Below are positions 46,482 through 57,111 of a stretch of DNA of 64,000 nucleotides, piece after piece (the stretch's first letter is position 1; each line of letters begins with the position of its first letter). Origin of the DNA: Oscarella lobularis (lineage: Eukaryota > Porifera > Homoscleromorpha > Homosclerophorida > Oscarellidae); NCBI RefSeq assembly GCF_947507565.1, contig NC_089191.1, positions 1,674,001 through 1,738,000 on the forward strand. The letters run 5' to 3'. Under the pieces are notes generated by a model. It made no database searches. It was not told the origin of the DNA and was given only the letters and a program-made list of their open reading frames with translations. The translations under genes and the position numbers were made by a program.

Positions 46482-47180
46482 TGGCATTATATGCATTTGA
46501 CGACGCCATGTTAATCGATCTTTTTTGTAGTGGCTCTGAGGCAGTAAATTCAATTGACGGTCGACTTCGGCAGTTTTTTCGCCCCTATTCAGAAACATGT
46601 GCTTATTGCAGAGATAAAAGAAGCGTCGCAACGACAATGGAATCATGGGGCCCTTTGCTTGTTGTCGACGTGCTTGGGTTGGTAGCTTCGTTTGTGGTAT
46701 CCTCTGCAGTTACTTTTATACATTTTTTGTAGTGCTGGCTTGACTATCAGTTTTCAAGATGTGGATAAGGTTTTGATTGCCCCGCCTGATCATCCCAAAG
46801 GCATTCGGTAATTGCGTTTAAACTAGTTTGTTTCTAATTAATTTTACTTTGCAAAAAGCTACGTTCTTTTGATGGCGTCGGCCTAGATAAAAGACAGCGG
46901 TCATTTTTGTGCTATCTTTCGCGTTGACGAGAACAAGTGGATCGAATACGATGGAATAGAGCAGCCGTCCTGTAGGTACCACACCTCATCGACATCTTCG
47001 TGCTTCGGTCTTTGCAAGAAACCTTACGTCCTCGGCTGGTGCATCTACGTTGACATAGAGCACGTCAAAGACGAAATGAAAAAGCTCAAACGCGAACTGG
47101 ATCAGCTCCTTGATGAAAGACCAGGTGATTACTGGAGAATTACACCTGGAAGAACCTCCCGAAAGAAAACACAGAATTAG
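46482..47180 (+). pseudogene. Second deubiquitinase-like (USP/UCH-type) region of the transposon, broken
   Basis: Pieces in shifting frames: CDNPTCVKRK (46418-46448, end of the previous frame), then ETCAYCRDKRSVATTMESWG followed by PLLVVDV (near 46590-46670), a piece with FQDVDKVLIAPPDHPKGIR, and DSGHFCAIFRVDENKWIEYD (near 46895-46955). Paired CxxC motifs, a P.L.V stretch and a final G-H-F...W..YDG motif are the layout of USP-type ubiquitin hydrolases. At least one stop (TAG near 46885) and frame changes separate them, unless introns such as gtaattgcg...caaaaag at 46809-46859 are real. A short charged coiled segment follows. Confidence 0.55.
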
Positions 47181-47507
47181 GTACCACATAGCCGTTGTGC
47201 TGATTGCAGGTATTGAAAAAGAAAGAACTAAAGTCTTGCTTTTAGGTGAAAAGGAAAGAAACTGGTTCAATCGATGTGTTGTATGCGTTGCGTTGCGTTG
47301 TGTTACTTCATTCAAGTTTTCTTCATCATAACATGAAGCGAATTAAGAGAATAATTCTGCATTTTGATTATTGAGTTGGTTACGTTGAGAATGTAAGAGT
47401 AATGAACGAACTTAAATAATGACGTTTTTCTGGAGAATTTATTTAATTTTGCCCTTAAATAAAGAAATATATATCTTTTTCTGTCATATAAATGGACGGT
47501 GTATCAC

Positions 47508-47802
47508 AACTGTGCCTTTTGTTGTTCTAAAAAAATGGATGTTCTAGAATGATAGCTCCAGTACAAACTATCATAGTAGAACGGTATCATTTTAGAACAG
47601 CGCGAGGAAGCCAAAAAGCGAATTTGCAGCATGTATAAGAGCGGGGACAAAGATTTCGGTGACATTTTGAAGCGCTGATGAGTGTTCTAAAATGATAGCG
47701 ATGGCTGTGGGAGGGCCGCGGATGATCGCACGTGACGACCCGTGCGTTAGAAGATGACGTCACTGTTCTCTTTTGATAGTGTTCTACTATGCTGGCCTAA
47801 CA
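47508..47802 (-). repeat. Right terminal inverted repeat of the Ginger-like element
   Basis: Inverted partner of 43166-43460; ends ctatgctggcctaaca. The two arms differ at only a handful of positions, pointing to fairly recent insertion or arm homogenisation. Confidence 0.9.
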
Positions 47803-47918
47803 CTCCCGCATGGCAGTTCTCTTTACGCAGGGGCCTTTCTAACTTTCTAATCTTTTCTAGCTCTCTTCTTGCCCGCGTTTGCTACAATTGCATCGTTGGG
47901 TAGTTCAGTCCTCGACCC

Positions 47919-47940
47919 ATATTTTCGTTAACGAAAATAT
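47919..47940. repeat. Perfect 22-bp palindrome
   Basis: atattttcgtt followed by its exact reverse complement aacgaaaatat, with no spacer. It lies just outside the transposon. Function unknown. Confidence 0.8.
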
Positions 47941-48043
47941 ACTTCCCGGATACGTATACGGAGACAAGGCTACGTTCGCTCCCGGTCCGTCTATGAACAT
48001 CTGGCACTAAGAGCTCTCTTTACAAATTCATTTATTTTAAAAC

Positions 48044-48076
48044 GTCAAGCTTAGCACAGACTGTGCTAAGCTTGAC
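48044..48076. repeat. Perfect hairpin, 15-bp arms and 3-nt loop
   Basis: gtcaagcttagcaca, gac, tgtgctaagcttgac. It sits just downstream (minus strand) of the kinase relic at 48105-48560. It could be an RNA hairpin or a short palindromic insertion; nothing else supports a function. Confidence 0.8.
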
Positions 48077-48104
48077 CGTCCTTTTGCCTTGGCAAGGTCA
48101 CTCT

Positions 48105-48560
48105 CTGTCTCTGATATAATGATCTCACAATAGCTCGAAATGTAGGTCGCACTGCTGGCTCGCGCTGCCAACAGCTTTCCATCATGCAGCCTTACAACGT
48201 CGTCGGGGCAACTGCGTGGAACGGTCGGACGAATTCCTCTGTTTCATATATGATCAATGAAGCTGTTTAGATGCTGAGGAAGGTTCTGGTCATCATAGGA
48301 CTTTCTTCTCGCGAAGATCTCCCAAATGACCATTCCGAAGCTATAATGTATGGATTTGTCAGTAAGTTACCTAAAGACTTTGACTGAGGCGCCGTATGCC
48401 TCTTGCATCAGAAGCTCAGGAGCTTTCCACAGACTAGTTCCAAGTCGACACGACATTTTCTTATTCGACGCAATAGCTGTATAGTCTATCGCTCGACTTC
48501 ATCACTGTGTCAAAGAGAGCGGATATTACTAGGGTAGTTAAAATTTTCTCACTGCAAAAA
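48105..48560 (-). pseudogene. Protein kinase fragment (TKL/TK-like activation loop to C-lobe), broken
   Basis: The minus strand reads SRAIDYTAIASNKKMSCRLG, TSLWKAPELLMQEAYGASVK, then VF, a 30-bp intron-like gap (gtaactt...attatag), and SFGMVIWEIFARRKSYDDQ. A TGA interrupts the next segment (FIDHI-stop-NRGIRPTVPRSCPD) and a frameshift destroys the end. Similarity to the fragment at 18228-18497 (RGVRPTVPRSCPDF) is strong. Further upstream on this strand a Death-frame remnant (tgagaaaattttaac) matches the plus strand at 54355-54420. No ATP-binding lobe is present. Confidence 0.8.
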
Positions 48561-48887
48561 TACAAGTTAAAGATCCCTTATTCTTTTTAAGAATAGCAAC
48601 CGCAAAATCACGGTGTCTATTACTAAGAAAGAAATTATTAAAAGATGCCGCCCCATTTTCCGTTCTTCACCTAGAAAAAGTTTGTTCTTGCAATAATCAG
48701 CTCGAGCGGTTCTGCATTCGCGGTGTGAGGGGGCGAAGTGGTGTACGTATGATGGATCAATCCTTGGCAGAAGCATGCGCACACCTAACAATGATCACGT
48801 GTTTTTTGACCCCTGCTAACCGTCGGACACGTCACCCATAAAACGTCTGATCGAGTACGCTGTTACACTAGTCTCCGCGAACGAGAT

Positions 48888-51800
48888 ATGAACGAAACCC
48901 GTGAACGGTTGGTGTTACTAGCCATTTTGTGGAAGCATTGTCTAGGCCTGACCTGTAGAGAATCGATGGAAGTACCGGATGAAATGCTAGATCTCGGTGA
49001 TGCGATTGGTGAACTCGATCCAGAAAGGGTAGAATCTATGATACGTGATGGAGCAAGAGTCGAGGGCCGGGTGCGCTATAAGGGCTACTACTTTGGAGAA
49101 GAGAAAACCGTGACACCACTAGAGTTGGCTTTTTGTAAAATGGAAGAGCATGCGCGTTACGAATATTTGGACGGCTTTATACTTGACAGGGTAATTCTCA
49201 GGGTACTTTCAATAACTTCATTTTCTTCCTCCATATATCTCTCAGGAAAAAATTCATAATTTTGTTCAAATTGTCAAGCTCCTAATTGACGCTAAGGCGA
49301 AGATTGACGCAACGAGCCTATTTTTCTTTATGGTTTACACTAAAACGCAGTGTTTCACGTATTTCGATTTTTTTCCATTTAGGATTCTCTTTGGTTTTCT
49401 CATGTATGGAAAGCTGGAGGTGTTGCATATATTGTCCAACTGTTCATCGAAGTTGGTGGGAATGTCAACATTAGAGGAAAAGTTTGTACTGCAGTCTATG
49501 CTGCGTATAGGCCTGTTCTGGATATTAAATGTTTAGAAAGGAAGGTCTCTAATGTATAGAGCATGTTCTTTTGGTGACTTTGAAAGTGTTCAACTACTGG
49601 TCTCTGCTAAAGCGGATGTCAAGAAGGCACCACTGATTTTTCTTTTACTAGATGCTGCATTCCTTATCGATCTGATGAAAGTCTTTAGGATAAAACACCT
49701 TTATTTGCAGCGTGCTCTGCAGATCACTTTGAAATTGCTCTTTACCTAGTTGAAGCCGCTGGGGCGGGCTTAAAAGACGTTTTAATGGTTTGTTGCAAAT
49801 GGTATATGAATTAATTAGCTTCATTGCTAACAACCATTTTATTATAGTTTCGCCATTTGATTTTTTTAGAGGCGTGCGACAAAGGTAACATTGGGTTTGT
49901 AAAAAGGTTTATTAACGAATTTTGCAAGGAATTTAAAAAAATCAAAGAGGTTAGGTATTTTATTAAGGCTTTAATTCAATTAAATGACCTTTATAGTTTG
50001 GGCAAAGAGCCGTGTTATCAGCATTTATTAAAGGTCACTTAGAGTTAGTAAAGCTACTAGTTGACGCTTGGTCAAATGTCACCAAGGTTTGTCATCTAGA
50101 ACCGATCAATTTTAAATTTTACTAACGAAACTTTAGGATGTCAAATCGCTTTTGGTTAGTATTGGACAACGCAGTCATCTAGAGCCTTGTACTAGTAGTC
50201 CTTTTTGAGATTTCAATCGTAATTATCTGTTTGAGATCTTTGCGATTACGTTCGTCTGAAGGAGCTTATTCTTTCACATATTCGCCCTGTAAGTCAGGTA
50301 CACAAGAATGCATGATGTCTCTATCTCAGTTAGAGTTAGCACTTTTACATAACGCAAAATTCACTTCATTTCTATCAGCTTGCCAGATTTTGCCTAGGAC
50401 CTTATGTTTGCGTAGCTGTAGTATTACAAACTCTTTCTCACCTTGCTGGCAAATAATCTTGGAAACGTCTAATGTTACTTCATATTTTTTCAGGGAGACT
50501 ACGCATCTCATGAAAAATCTAGTACCGTTGCACAGAATGTCTGCGTTAATACACCTCTGGAGAATCAGCAAAACTCTGACAATTTTCAGAAAATTTATGA
50601 CGAGGCTCTTAAACGTGGCTCCGTAGCAGTGAATCGTTCTCGTGTCATTGTTGCTGGTCAAGACGGGGCTGGAAAATCATGTCTAGTTAATTCCCTTCTT
50701 AACAGACGTTTTGAAGAAATAAAAGCCAGCACAGAAGGAGCGGCCGTGGAAATGATCCACACAACGACAAGCGGCTGGGTGGCTACTGATAACAAGGACC
50801 ACTTAGACCCTCTTATTGCCGAAGGCGTCTATCGCATGAATCAGCATCAGTCGTTGACGATAAACTGGCACAAAGGCTACGAAGGTTCTTCAGCCTCTCG
50901 TGAATCGTCTCATTTTTTCATTGGCTCAAAAGGCATTGACAAACCGGAAGCAGAAAAATTAGACAAGTCAGAGCGTCAGTACGACTCTTCTACGGCATCG
51001 GACAGCGTTGAAGCGGTCTATCGTTTAGAAGTGCTAGCAGAAGATTTGAAAGAGGTTGGGATTGAAGCAAAAACTCTAACGTTTAACCAGCAAAAATTGG
51101 TTAACACTTTCCTGCAAAATAAACTGAGTGAAGAAGAACTCAAGGAACAAACGCTAGGCGTTCGCGACATTTGGGATTTGGGTGGACAAGAAGTTTATCT
51201 TGCCACTCATTCGGCTCTCATGCCAGACAGCAAAACATTTGGATTGTCTATCTACATGATTGTAATGGACATCTCAAAATTGCTTTCTGATAAAGCAGAG
51301 TCTTTTCATCGATCATCACACGGTGACGTAGTAGATCAGACAAAGGAATTGGGTTGGATTCGCACAGACGGAGACTTTCCGCTCTATTGGTTTGGCTCAA
51401 TCACAGCGGCTCATGAAGAGACCCCTGCTGGCAAGAATTGGTTAGGAAAAGATGAAGAGGTTGCTCACCCACCTGTCTTTGCAATTGGTTCTCACCGAGA
51501 CGTCTTGAAAGGCGACAAGGAAAAGTTCCCTGATTCGGCGTCAGTCGAAAAGTGGCTAAGGAAACAGGAAAAACTGTTTGAGCAACTCCTTAGCGACAGC
51601 GATTTTATGAAGCACATTGTCGTACCAAAGAGAAGCGGATTCAGGAAAGGCAATAAGAAATTTCTCGAGATGGTTCATTTCGTCAAGAGAATATTTCTTG
51701 TAGACAATTCCGTATCTGGTTCAAGGTATCCCTGCAAAAGCGTTACTGAAATTCGAAAACGAGTTGATCGAATGACAACGTCGTATTGGAAAGGAATGAA

Positions 51801-53334
51801 AAAGCAGCCTTTATTCTGGGTTTACCTTGAAATTCTTCTATTTCGTTGGAGCAAAGTAATGAAAACAACTGTCGCTCAAGTGGAAGAAATCGTAAAGCTT
51901 GCCCAGCACCCCACAATTTGCAATATATCAAATCGCGATGAGGTTCTTGTTGCGCTAAAGTATCTCGCTAATGTAGGAGCAATTCTCTATTACCCAGACG
52001 TAGAAGATTTGAAAAACGTTGTTTTTACCAGTCCTATGTGGGTGATCAAAGCTTTCTCAGCGTTTGTGACTGCTGCAGAGCCGGGACCATATCTAATGCC
52101 AAAGTGGAGAATTCTAAAAAGTAAAGGTATAATGTCAAATGAGTTAATGAACTATCGTCTAAAGCAAATACGAGACTATGACTCCGACGATTTCAGAGAC
52201 GCTGATACGGAGAAAATTGAGAGTGAAAACCGACTTATTGTCCGACTTCTAGAACTTCTAGACATCATCACGCCGTTTTCAGAATCATCTCAACAAGATT
52301 TTTATGTTCCTTCCATGCTTACGAAAACGTTTTTGCAGTCTCCTACTTACTGGGAACTTCTCTCTCTCACCGATTCAAAGCCTTCGCGTAAAGATTGCCC
52401 AGCTCCTCTGATAGTTTTTCCTACGAGACTGAAATTCGTCCCAGAATGCCTTTACTTTCGTCTCATAACCCGCTTCATCAACGTTTATTCGAATAAACCG
52501 CGACTTTCTCGTCATCGGTGCATCTTTCTGGTTCAAGATATTTACTCGCCAGTGGAAGGTACGTCACGGAATTATTTTGCGAAGTGTAATTTTTGTCTTT
52601 AGTGGAAGTGGAGTTGTTGTATCACGGTCGAGGCAACTGGATTGCTTTGACCATTAATTTCGTTAACGAAGACGACTCAAAGAGAACAAGCACACAGTTC
52701 TTGGCATCGATCAAGGAAGAACTATGCCGGCAAATGAAAAATGTTTGTCGACAAGGTTTGAAAGGCTTCAAGTATAGCATTTGCTGTCAGACACGGAAGG
52801 CCGTTTTAACGGGCCAAGAGTTTGCTATTGAAATTAAAACTCTTTCGGTAATAGCAGCCGAGGAGAGAGACGAATATTCACCACAAAGGTCTAAAGTCTA
52901 CAATCCGTTTGATATTCCACTGTCTCTGAAGCGAGAAGAGTATGTGAGAATAAACTGTTGGTTTGGATGCCTTCTCGCTGAAGATAGTCGATTTCCAATT
53001 CACGGTGAGATATCGGAAACACTTTTGACTATATCTTACTACTTTCTTGCATGCAGATGCACTTCCTAACGTAATTGACATGTTTCTCATTCATGTTGTG
53101 GCGACTCTAATCAAAGCGAAATGGGAAGAGATTGCTGTTTGCTTAGGAAAAAATGCCAGTGAAATACCGCAATACCGAGAAAAGTCAAACAGTAATCTTC
53201 TTCGGGCGATGATGGTCATAGAGGATTGGGCTGCAGAAAGAGGGCAAAAGGCAACCGTAGCGGATCTTATTCGAGCCTGCCAACAGTGCGGAATCCACCG
53301 AGATTATATTGAAGCGGCTTACAAAGAGTCGTAA
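48888..53334 (+). CDS. Ankyrin-ROC-COR-Death protein (DAPK/ROCO-type), intact copy
   Basis: Exons: 48888-49190, 49246-49332, 49383-49481, 49537-49626 (GC donor), 49689-49787, 49848-49949, 49997-50086, a doubtful 18-nt exon at 50137, 50494-52558, 52603-53004, 53057-53334; all joins are in phase, about 1210 residues. Degenerate ankyrin repeats fill the first roughly 290 residues (DKTPLFAACSADHFEIALYL is clearest). ROC: AGQDGAGKSCLV (P-loop, about 350), IWDLGGQEVYLATHSALM (G3, about 522), IGSHRD (G4, about 628). COR: FWVYLEILLFRWS through VLVALKYLANVGAILYYP to about 985. The Death domain ends the protein (LLRAMMVIEDWAAERGQKAT). Unlike DAPK1 it has no kinase domain. A role in cell-death or stress signalling is inferred from the architecture. 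Its decayed paralogue is at 21922-27480. Confidence 0.88.
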
Positions 53335-54959
53335 GAACATTCATTGCTTAGTAAGTTCATCCGTATTTTTTTGTTAGAGGGGATAGTCAGAGTCAGTTTC
53401 TTCCGTCAGCAAGAAGAAAGGAACGTTTAGGCGCCGCAAAAGTTTGCTACATTATAAATGTTTGTCTTGTACTCCTAGTATTGTTTCAGTCTCTTTGTCC
53501 CGCAATCGAACAAACTTCTCTTTCGAACGATGGGGATGCGGGAGGGAGCGAAAGGGAAGAGTCCCGGCGGGCACAGAAGATGAGAATAATACCATCTTGT
53601 ATTAATTGGCAAATAAGTTTTCAATTATGAACCGTCTATTTTTTAGGCACGTGGGAGGCCGCATCGAAAGGGGAGCGCACTTTTCTCGTCGCAAAATCGG
53701 CTACAGAGAAGCCGACGCAGACGGGTAGGGGAGCCGGTGGCGAAGGCAATCAGAGAAGGCAAGACCGGTGTTGTAGGATCGCTTAGTAAGGCACGTACTG
53801 CTTATGCAGAAGATTAGGTTAAATTGATAAGTTGGATTAGGTTTTTGGAGAAATTTTTTCGTCTTTTATTGCTGGCTATGTGTGATTGCGCTCCCTAGCA
53901 TCTGCATTGTCAATTAGCTGAAAGAACGATTCAACTGGCATGATTTCATTGGCTAGTAAACGTAACTAGTATTTTTCAACGAAGGAACTGTTGAGACTAG
54001 CGAATTACGTCGTCTGGAGCTGTTATTGGCGAAGCAGATTGAGTAAAATAGACGCCATGCGTGCAAACATGCGCTATTGTTGAATGCTTGCGAGATGGGG
54101 ACAGAGAAGGACCTGCTTCTGTGCATGACCAAGATAAGCATTGGAGAATAATGAAGTACTCTTTAAGTACTTTGTAATTGTAGGTCATTTGTCTTTGCGT
54201 CATTTCTCATAGATGTACGACAGACAGATAGGCGATGACTCGTCAGGAGATAACGCACACATTTACTCCACAGGTCCACTCTCTCTCACCAATGAATTAA
54301 TCCTTTCTTTCATAGACACGTTTTCTATTCTTAAAGGGGTAATTAGGGATCTTTACTTGTATTTTTGTAGTGAGAAAATCCTAACCGCTCTCTTAATTGA
54401 CACAGTGATAAAGTAGAGCGAGAGACTACATACTAAAGCTATTGGGTCGAATGGTTCTAGAAGACAATATGCTGAAATGGCACTGAAGGAGCAAGGCCAA
54501 AGTCGCATTGAAAGAGAAAAAGAAGAAAATTTAGAGTCAGCTCTTTCATTTGTCACACCTTCGGCAACTGTGCGATTTAGGCTCTACTAGTCGATGAAGA
54601 CTCGGCTATATCATGAAAACGCGCAACACGTCAATCATGAATTAGTCTAGTCAAACACATGACAAAATGTCATTTTTTACTTCAACTTCAACTTGAGCGC
54701 TGCTGAGCATTCTCGACCAAAGTGACTCACTTGCACGATGTGTAATCCACACTGACAGTTAAAGCGTTTCAGAAGCTGTCGATTTTTGAAGGAATTTGAT
54801 TCTAAGTTAGAGTTCCTCTTAGTAGACAGAACTAAATTGGGAGTCTATAGAAAATCTAAACGTCGAATTGAAGCTTAATGCTTAGAGTGTGCCCAAACGG
54901 GATTTTCAAATGCAATGTATTTTTGTTCCAAGAACTTTTTAGTGTCATCATAAGAGGAG
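53335..54959. other. Spacer with a kinase remnant and the edge of the inverted duplication
   Basis: No intact gene. A GC-rich patch lies at about 53520-53780. From about 54720 onward the sequence matches, inverted, the flank of the Frizzled-CRD gene (40369-40620). Short open frames at 53953-54203 on the minus strand carry no recognisable domain. Confidence 0.5.
54310..54480 (+). pseudogene. Small kinase-family remnant
   Basis: The blocks ctttctttcatagacac, tattcttaaa, ggatctttacttgtattttt and tgagaaaatc...gacacagtgat occur in the same order as on the minus strand at about 48470-48630, upstream of the kinase relic there. The copies share an apparent acceptor site (tttttgtag/tgagaaaa). Only this intron-exon scrap remains; the frame is closed by TAG. 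Confidence 0.6.
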
Positions 54960-55290
54960 TTGACAGGAAAGACCAAAGTAATTTATCGCATAAGGAACAG
55001 ATTTCTTTATGGTTTCAGGAAGGCTAAAAGAGGTTTTAAATTACGGTTTAGGTTCATAATTTAGTCATACCACTGCATAAAAGCATCCACACATTGATCC
55101 TTTGTTAGATATCCTTGCAATCGGCCATCACTTGTACATGTTGGGTAAGTGCAAACAATGCGATAGAATGCGCTTTTGAACAAAGGCGGTGCAATCGCTG
55201 GTAATCTTTTGTACATTAATTCACGTTCTTCTGCCATATACTCGGGGACAGTCGATCCGTGAGGATTTTTTTCGCACAATTAACGGCATG

Positions 55291-57111
55291 CACCCGTACA
55301 GAAATCTTCACGAGATACTCGCGAGAATCATTTGATATCTCGTGAGAGTTTCTCACTGGTTAAATGGGACGTACTGAGGAAATTTGCTCATGATTGAATT
55401 TTCTCTCATGAGTCACGAGTTATCTATCACTCACGAGCCAAATTCCGTTGCTCACTTTCGCACGAGCCCAAATATTTTATTGATTACATCAAAATGTACA
55501 GCAGAAAACGAGGTCGAAGCTTTAAAACTATAACTGGGTAGAGTTCGTTCAATAGATGAACATTTCATTTCCTGCGGTGTTCATTTCCTGACTCTGCACT
55601 TCATTTCTTCTTGGCCACCCGTTTTTTTCTTGATGTTGCGTCAAGAAACCCTCTGTTTAGTGCGCGAATCTTGACCTGATCTTTCCAATGTTTTCCAGGG
55701 AATGTTTCTTTCTAACGACTTCTAGATATAGGATGAGCCTGGAAGATGAGCATTCTATATAGTGTGTGAGGGGTGTCGCCCAGAGGGCGTACTCTTACCA
55801 TCTGTTTGGCGACACTGCGACGCCTGCTGAAAAGAAGACCCCAAACCTTAGCCCAGCATGCGGATTTTGCAAGCGAGCCTCGTTTGAAAATCCTTGTGTA
55901 TAACAGTCGCCTGTGGGGAAAAGTCAAATTTAAAAAGAACGTTCCAATTCATGGTTTTAGCGGTAGTGAGTGGTGGGCGTTTTTGGTAAACCGTTTTGTA
56001 GTGTACATATGTTAGTTAATATTAAGGAGCTCACTTATGTCATACCCTTAGGCACACCCCTAAGCGTACCCTATATATGTCATGCACATATCTATAGTCA
56101 AATAGACTAGCGTTCTCACCTGTACTGAGCTCCGACACCAACACGTTTAGCAAGGCACGATCCCGCGCACAGCGTAAGATCTTAGCGTAGAAATGCACTG
56201 AAGAACGTATTGTTGCATGCGCATGAGAAAACGTACATTTTGAATGCTTTTTCCTCCACTTCGATACTTTGGCGTCGTGAGCATCATTGTCTTTTTCCCC
56301 GCGAAATTTCCACCGATCACGTAATCGTCGTCTCTGCGACTAACATGTATGCAAGAAGGCACACGAGGAAAGGAGCGACCGATCTGGTCAAGGGCCTAAC
56401 GTGAGGTGCCCGCGCTAATGCGTTTCTATTTGACACATGGTCGGACTAACGTGTCTGTCCTCCCCATCCTGTTTACAGAACCCCTAGCTTGCGGCATAGT
56501 TCACGTAGCGGTCCTGCAATTATATTTTGTACAGATCGCTTCGACTCTTATATGTTAGCTAGGTCAATTCGGACAACTCAATCACGCTCATCGCGTACCG
56601 GTACGTGGGTTCGTGCGTGTATTGACCCGTTTAGTTCCGAAAGGCGTTCGCGTAATTGACCCGTCTAATCCTATAGCGAATCAAGGCAACACGCAAAGTG
56701 GCTTCCCACCCCTCGATCGAGGCCATTTGGCGGATCGTCGATATGCGCGAGCTATATATCGTAATCAAACGTAAATCAGAAACGTTATGTCACTTCACGT
56801 AAAAGTCGACGTCGATCAAAAAAGTTCACGTGAAGGTCGACGTCGATCGGAAAAGTTCACGCGAAAGTCGACGTTGATCGTAACGACATGAAAAGTTCGC
56901 TTAAACTTCAACCTCTTCTCGTGAGTGACTCACGAGGCACCCAATTGACCCGTGGTTCGAGTGAAAGTCAACCTCCTCTCGTGTGTCACTCACGAGGCAC
57001 GAAATTGACCCGCGAGTTCGCAAATGACTCGCGAGTATCGGGCTATTTTCGAGAGAAAACGGACAATCTCACGAGATTTAGCGAATTCGCATGAAGATTT
57101 CTGTACGGGTG
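55291..57111. mobile_element. Non-autonomous DNA transposon, 1821 bp, 20-bp perfect TIRs
   Basis: Both ends read CACCCGTACAGAAATCTTCA inward (55291-55310 and, inverted, 57092-57111). Comparison with the intact Frizzled-CRD gene shows the target read ggcatg/tccag on the plus strand. The element sits exactly between, leaving either no target duplication or, if TG is shared with the end, a 2-bp one. Subterminal regions are packed with ctcgcgag/ctcacgag motifs and tandem repeats. No transposase was recognised among the internal frames. Confidence 0.85.
56791..57020. repeat. Subterminal tandem repeats of the 1.8-kb transposon
   Basis: Three copies of a unit of about 31 bp (aagttcacg.gaa.gtcgacgtcgatc) lie at about 56794-56880. 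Two copies of a longer unit (ctcgtg.gt.actcacgaggcac) follow at about 56915-57010. Such arrays are typical transposase-binding or hairpin regions near transposon ends. Confidence 0.8.

Larger units (their letters stand above)
43166..47802 (+). mobile_element. Ginger-like (integrase-type) DNA transposon with 295-bp TIRs
   Basis: The element runs from TGTTAG at 43166 to CTAACA at 47802 (4637 bp). Its ends are inverted repeats of 295 bp (43166-43460 and 47508-47802) with high identity. The interior holds one long frame for a Gypsy-type integrase fused to an OTU protease, then a second protease-like region. Family knowledge: Ginger1 DNA transposons have TG..CA-type ends, long TIRs, a Gypsy-integrase-like transposase and a C-terminal OTU or Ulp1 protease, with CCGG/CCGT-type target duplications. 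Here the flanks (ccaa left, ctcc right) show no duplication. An in-frame stop and later breaks make it probably inactive. Confidence 0.85.
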
